Shown: piece after piece, positions 23,453-25,437 of the stretch | Layout: every line of letters begins with the position of its first letter | How positions within the stretch are numbered: position 1 is the first letter of the stretch | From: Bacteroidetes bacterium CG2_30_32_10 | GTDB taxonomy: Bacteria; Bacteroidota; Bacteroidia; Bacteroidales; CG2-30-32-10 | Assembly (NCBI GenBank): GCA_001872995.1 | Contig: MNXO01000064.1 | Coordinates: 1,811 to 27,247 of the forward strand | Direction: 5' to 3' | Length of the DNA stretch: 25,437 nt | Translations under genes and position numbers: made by a program | The notes under the pieces: model-generated | The model's input: only the letters and a program-made list of their open reading frames with translations | Databases searched by the model: none | What the model was told of the DNA's origin: nothing

Positions 23453-24850
23453 ATGGAAAATATAAAGCAGACAAAGGTTAAGAAATTACTAGTTTCTCAG
23501 GCAATTGGGAGTATGGTTAATGCTAAAGGTTGGGTTAGAACAAAACGTGGCAATAAGAGTGTTGCTTTTGTTGCATTAAATGATGGTTCAATTATACATA
23601 ATATTCAAATAGTAATTGATGTTGTAAATTTTGATGAAGAAATACTAAAGTTAATTACTACAGGTTCTTGCATTTCAGTAAATGGGGTTCTTGTAAAATC
23701 ACAAGGTCAAGGACAATCAGTAGAAATTCAGGCTAAAGAGATTGAATTGTATGGTACTGCAGATCCAGAAACTTATCCTTTACAAAAGAAAGGACATTCT
23801 CTTGAATTTTTAAGGGAAATAGCACATCTTCGTCCACGAACAAATACTTTTGGAGCTGTATTGCGAATTAGGCACGCAATGGCTTTTGCAATACATAAAT
23901 ATTTTAATGATCATGGTTTTTATTATTTGCATGCCCCAATAATTACTGGCTCAGATGCAGAAGGAGCCGGCGAAATGTTTAAAGTTACAACCCTTGATGC
24001 AAAATATCCACCAATAAAAGTTGATGGTTCGGTTGATTATGAAGAAGATTTTTTTGGAAAGCCTACTAATCTTACTGTATCTGGTCAACTTGAAGCAGAA
24101 TTAGGTGCTTTAGCGCTATCTTTGGTTTACACTTTTGGTCCTACCTTTAGGGCGGAAAATTCAAATACAGCTCGCCACCTTGCAGAATTTTGGATGATTG
24201 AACCCGAAATGGCATTTTATGACATCACCAATAATATGGATTTGGCTGAAGACAGTTTGAAATATTTTATAAATTATGCTTTAGAAAATTGCATAGATGA
24301 TCTCGAATTTCTTAATAAAATGTATGATAACGGATTAATAGAACGACTAAAATCTATTGTAAATAACACTTTTGAAAGGTTAACATACACTGAAGCTGTT
24401 TCTATTTTAGAAAACTCTAAGCATAAGTTTGAATTTCCTGTAAAATGGGGAATAGATTTGCAATCGGAACACGAAAGATATTTGGTGGAAAATCATTTTA
24501 AAAAACCTGTGATTCTAACCGATTACCCTAAGGCAATAAAAGCATTTTATATGAAGCAAAATGATGATGGTAAAACTGTTCGCGCTATGGATGTTTTGTT
24601 TCCTCAAATAGGAGAAGTAATTGGAGGTTCACAACGAGAAGAAAACTATGAAAAGCTAAATAGCAGAATAAAAGAGTTAAAAATAAATGAAAAAGATTTA
24701 TGGTGGTATCTCGAAACACGTAAATTTGGTACCGCTCCCCACAGTGGATTTGGTTTAGGTTTTGAACGTCTGATATTGTTCGTTACTGGAATGGGAAACA
24801 TTCGTGATGTGATACCTTTTCCAAGAACACCTAAAAACGCTGAGTTTTAA
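23453..24850 (+). CDS. asnS: Asparaginyl-tRNA synthetase
   Basis: AsnRS charges tRNA-Asn with asparagine in the cytoplasm. From the ATG at 23453 the protein has 465 residues, starting MENIKQTKVKKLLVSQAIGS. The frame is open to an ATG at 23390, but the extra 21 residues are Lys/Ile-rich, not part of the family, and overlap the promoter. An N-terminal OB-fold anticodon-binding domain (about 10-105, GWVRTKRGNKSVAFVALNDGS) precedes a class IIb catalytic core with motif 2 FRAENSNTARHLAEFWMIEPE (232-252) and motif 3 GFGLGFERLILFVTG (432-446). SGQLEAELGALAL and the length distinguish it from AspRS. A direct AsnRS means tRNA-Asn need not be made by the GatCAB transamidation route. rpoN follows on the same strand after 122 bp with its own promoter candidate. 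Confidence 0.96.
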   Translation: MENIKQTKVKKLLVSQAIGSMVNAKGWVRTKRGNKSVAFVALNDGSIIHNIQIVIDVVNFDEEILKLITTGSCISVNGVLVKSQGQGQSVEIQAKEIELYGTADPETYPLQKKGHSLEFLREIAHLRPRTNTFGAVLRIRHAMAFAIHKYFNDHGFYYLHAPIITGSDAEGAGEMFKVTTLDAKYPPIKVDGSVDYEEDFFGKPTNLTVSGQLEAELGALALSLVYTFGPTFRAENSNTARHLAEFWMIEPEMAFYDITNNMDLAEDSLKYFINYALENCIDDLEFLNKMYDNGLIERLKSIVNNTFERLTYTEAVSILENSKHKFEFPVKWGIDLQSEHERYLVENHFKKPVILTDYPKAIKAFYMKQNDDGKTVRAMDVLFPQIGEVIGGSQREENYEKLNSRIKELKINEKDLWWYLETRKFGTAPHSGFGLGFERLILFVTGMGNIRDVIPFPRTPKNAEF

Positions 24851-24867
24851 TCACATATACATAAAAT

Positions 24868-24889
24868 AAAGATTTGTTTCAAAATCTTT
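24868..24889 (+). terminator. Small hairpin after asnS, weak terminator candidate
   Basis: AAAGATTT (24868-24875) pairs with AAATCTTT (24882-24889) around a six-base loop, 18 bp after the asnS stop. There is no good T tract after it on the plus strand, so termination would be weak at best. Confidence 0.3.
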
Positions 24890-24897
24890 GTAAACAC

Positions 24898-24927
24898 TTG
24901 TTTTAATTAAAATTTTTGATTAATTTG
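24898..24927 (+). promoter_or_regulatory. rpoN promoter candidate
   Basis: TTG (24898-24900), a 19-bp spacer and TTAATTTG (24920-24927) match the Bacteroidota promoter with one mismatch in the -7 element. It predicts a start about 40 nt before the rpoN ATG. Confidence 0.45.
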
Positions 24928-24972
24928 CAACAAATTTCATTGTTTGTCAAATAAAATTGATGTTATAAAAAA

Positions 24973-25437
24973 ATGTTAAATCAAAAATTACAACAAAGAT
25001 TATTACAAAAGCTCTCGCCACAGCAAATTCAATTAATGAAATTAATTGAATTACCTGCAATTTCATTAGAACAGCGAATTAAACAAGAAATTGAAGAAAA
25101 CCCTGCTTTAGAAGAAGGCAATGATACTGACGAATCTGACGAATTTCAATTAGAACAAAACGAACAAGAAAAAGAAGTTGTTAAAGATGATGTATTTGAT
25201 AATGATAGTTTTGATTTGAATGATTATTTTGAAGACGACGACACTCCATCTTACAAATTAAATACAAACAATACCAGTCGCGACGACGACCACAAAGAAA
25301 TTCCTTTCGCATCTAGCATTAGCTTTCAAGAAAATTTAATAACTCAGCTTGGATTAAGGATTTTAGATAATCATCTTTACCAAATTGGTTTATACATTAT
25401 TGGAAACATCGATGATTCGGGCTATCTGCAACGCGAA
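24973..25437 (+). CDS. rpoN: RNA polymerase sigma-54 factor RpoN, N-terminal part
   Basis: The frame is open from the ATG at 24973 to the last base of the window, 155 codons, so the C-terminal two thirds are missing. The start MLNQKLQQRLLQKLSPQQIQ and the following MKLIELPAISLEQRIKQEIEENPALEE form sigma-54 region I, the Gln/Leu-rich helix contacted by AAA+ enhancer-binding proteins. An acidic region II follows (about 50-115, rich in Asp/Glu), then the start of the core-binding region (FQENLITQLGL, IGLYIIGNIDDSGYL). Sigma-54 directs RNA polymerase to -24/-12 promoters that need ATP-driven activators. The core-binding and RpoN-box regions lie outside the window. It follows asnS on the same strand. 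Confidence 0.95.
   Translation, partial: MLNQKLQQRLLQKLSPQQIQLMKLIELPAISLEQRIKQEIEENPALEEGNDTDESDEFQLEQNEQEKEVVKDDVFDNDSFDLNDYFEDDDTPSYKLNTNNTSRDDDHKEIPFASSISFQENLITQLGLRILDNHLYQIGLYIIGNIDDSGYLQRE

Noticed and set aside
1..25437. Phage, transposon, CRISPR array, tRNA, rRNA or defence system.
   Set aside because: I saw no direct-repeat arrays, transposase motifs, cloverleaf-like GC-rich segments or defence-type genes; apart from the listed spacers the window is filled with housekeeping genes.

Overview
The window is a stretch of an AT-rich genome of the phylum Bacteroidota. The evidence is the order of its division and cell-wall (dcw) cluster (mraZ, rsmH, ftsL-like, ftsI, murE, mraY, murD, ftsW, murG, murC, ftsQ, ftsA, ftsZ, with no murF, murB, ddl or ftsB), the long MraY, the FtsZ tail ending in NNSFLHDNVD, promoters of the TTTG/TAnnTTTG type, and A-rich leaders that mostly lack Shine-Dalgarno sequences. 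I cannot place it below phylum. An orphan butyrate kinase hints at fermentative metabolism, and the DNPR motif of MurE predicts meso-diaminopimelate peptidoglycan.

Layout. 1-2725 (minus): two tandem APC-superfamily amino-acid permeases, the second cut by the window edge. 2925-3743 (plus): a PPK2-type polyphosphate kinase. 3757-4458 (minus): a secreted YiiX-like permuted papain-fold hydrolase, divergent from a secreted HAD acid phosphatase at 4680-5504 (plus). 5519-5553: a bidirectional hairpin terminator. 5570-21489 (minus): about 16 kb of tightly packed genes from mraZ to a GatB/YqeY-domain gene, probably one operon. 21490-22071: the mraZ control region and otherwise mostly empty DNA. 22072-23148 (minus): butyrate kinase. 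23453-24850 (plus): asparaginyl-tRNA synthetase. 24973 to the end (plus): the start of sigma-54 (rpoN).

The central operon makes the lipid-linked peptidoglycan precursor (MurE, MurD, MurC in the cytoplasm; MraY and MurG at the membrane) and the machine that uses it at the division site (FtsZ and FtsA inside; FtsQ, FtsL, FtsW and FtsI across the membrane). Its first gene, mraZ, encodes a DNA-binding regulator. Three perfectly spaced 10-bp boxes just upstream fit a MraZ operator, so the cluster is probably autoregulated.

I found no phage, transposon, CRISPR, tRNA or rRNA sequence and no clearly novel multigene system. The points most worth a second look are the MraZ boxes, the palindrome in the ftsA-ftsZ spacer, two unusually strong Shine-Dalgarno sites (murG, buk), and the hairpin-bearing gap between mraZ and buk.
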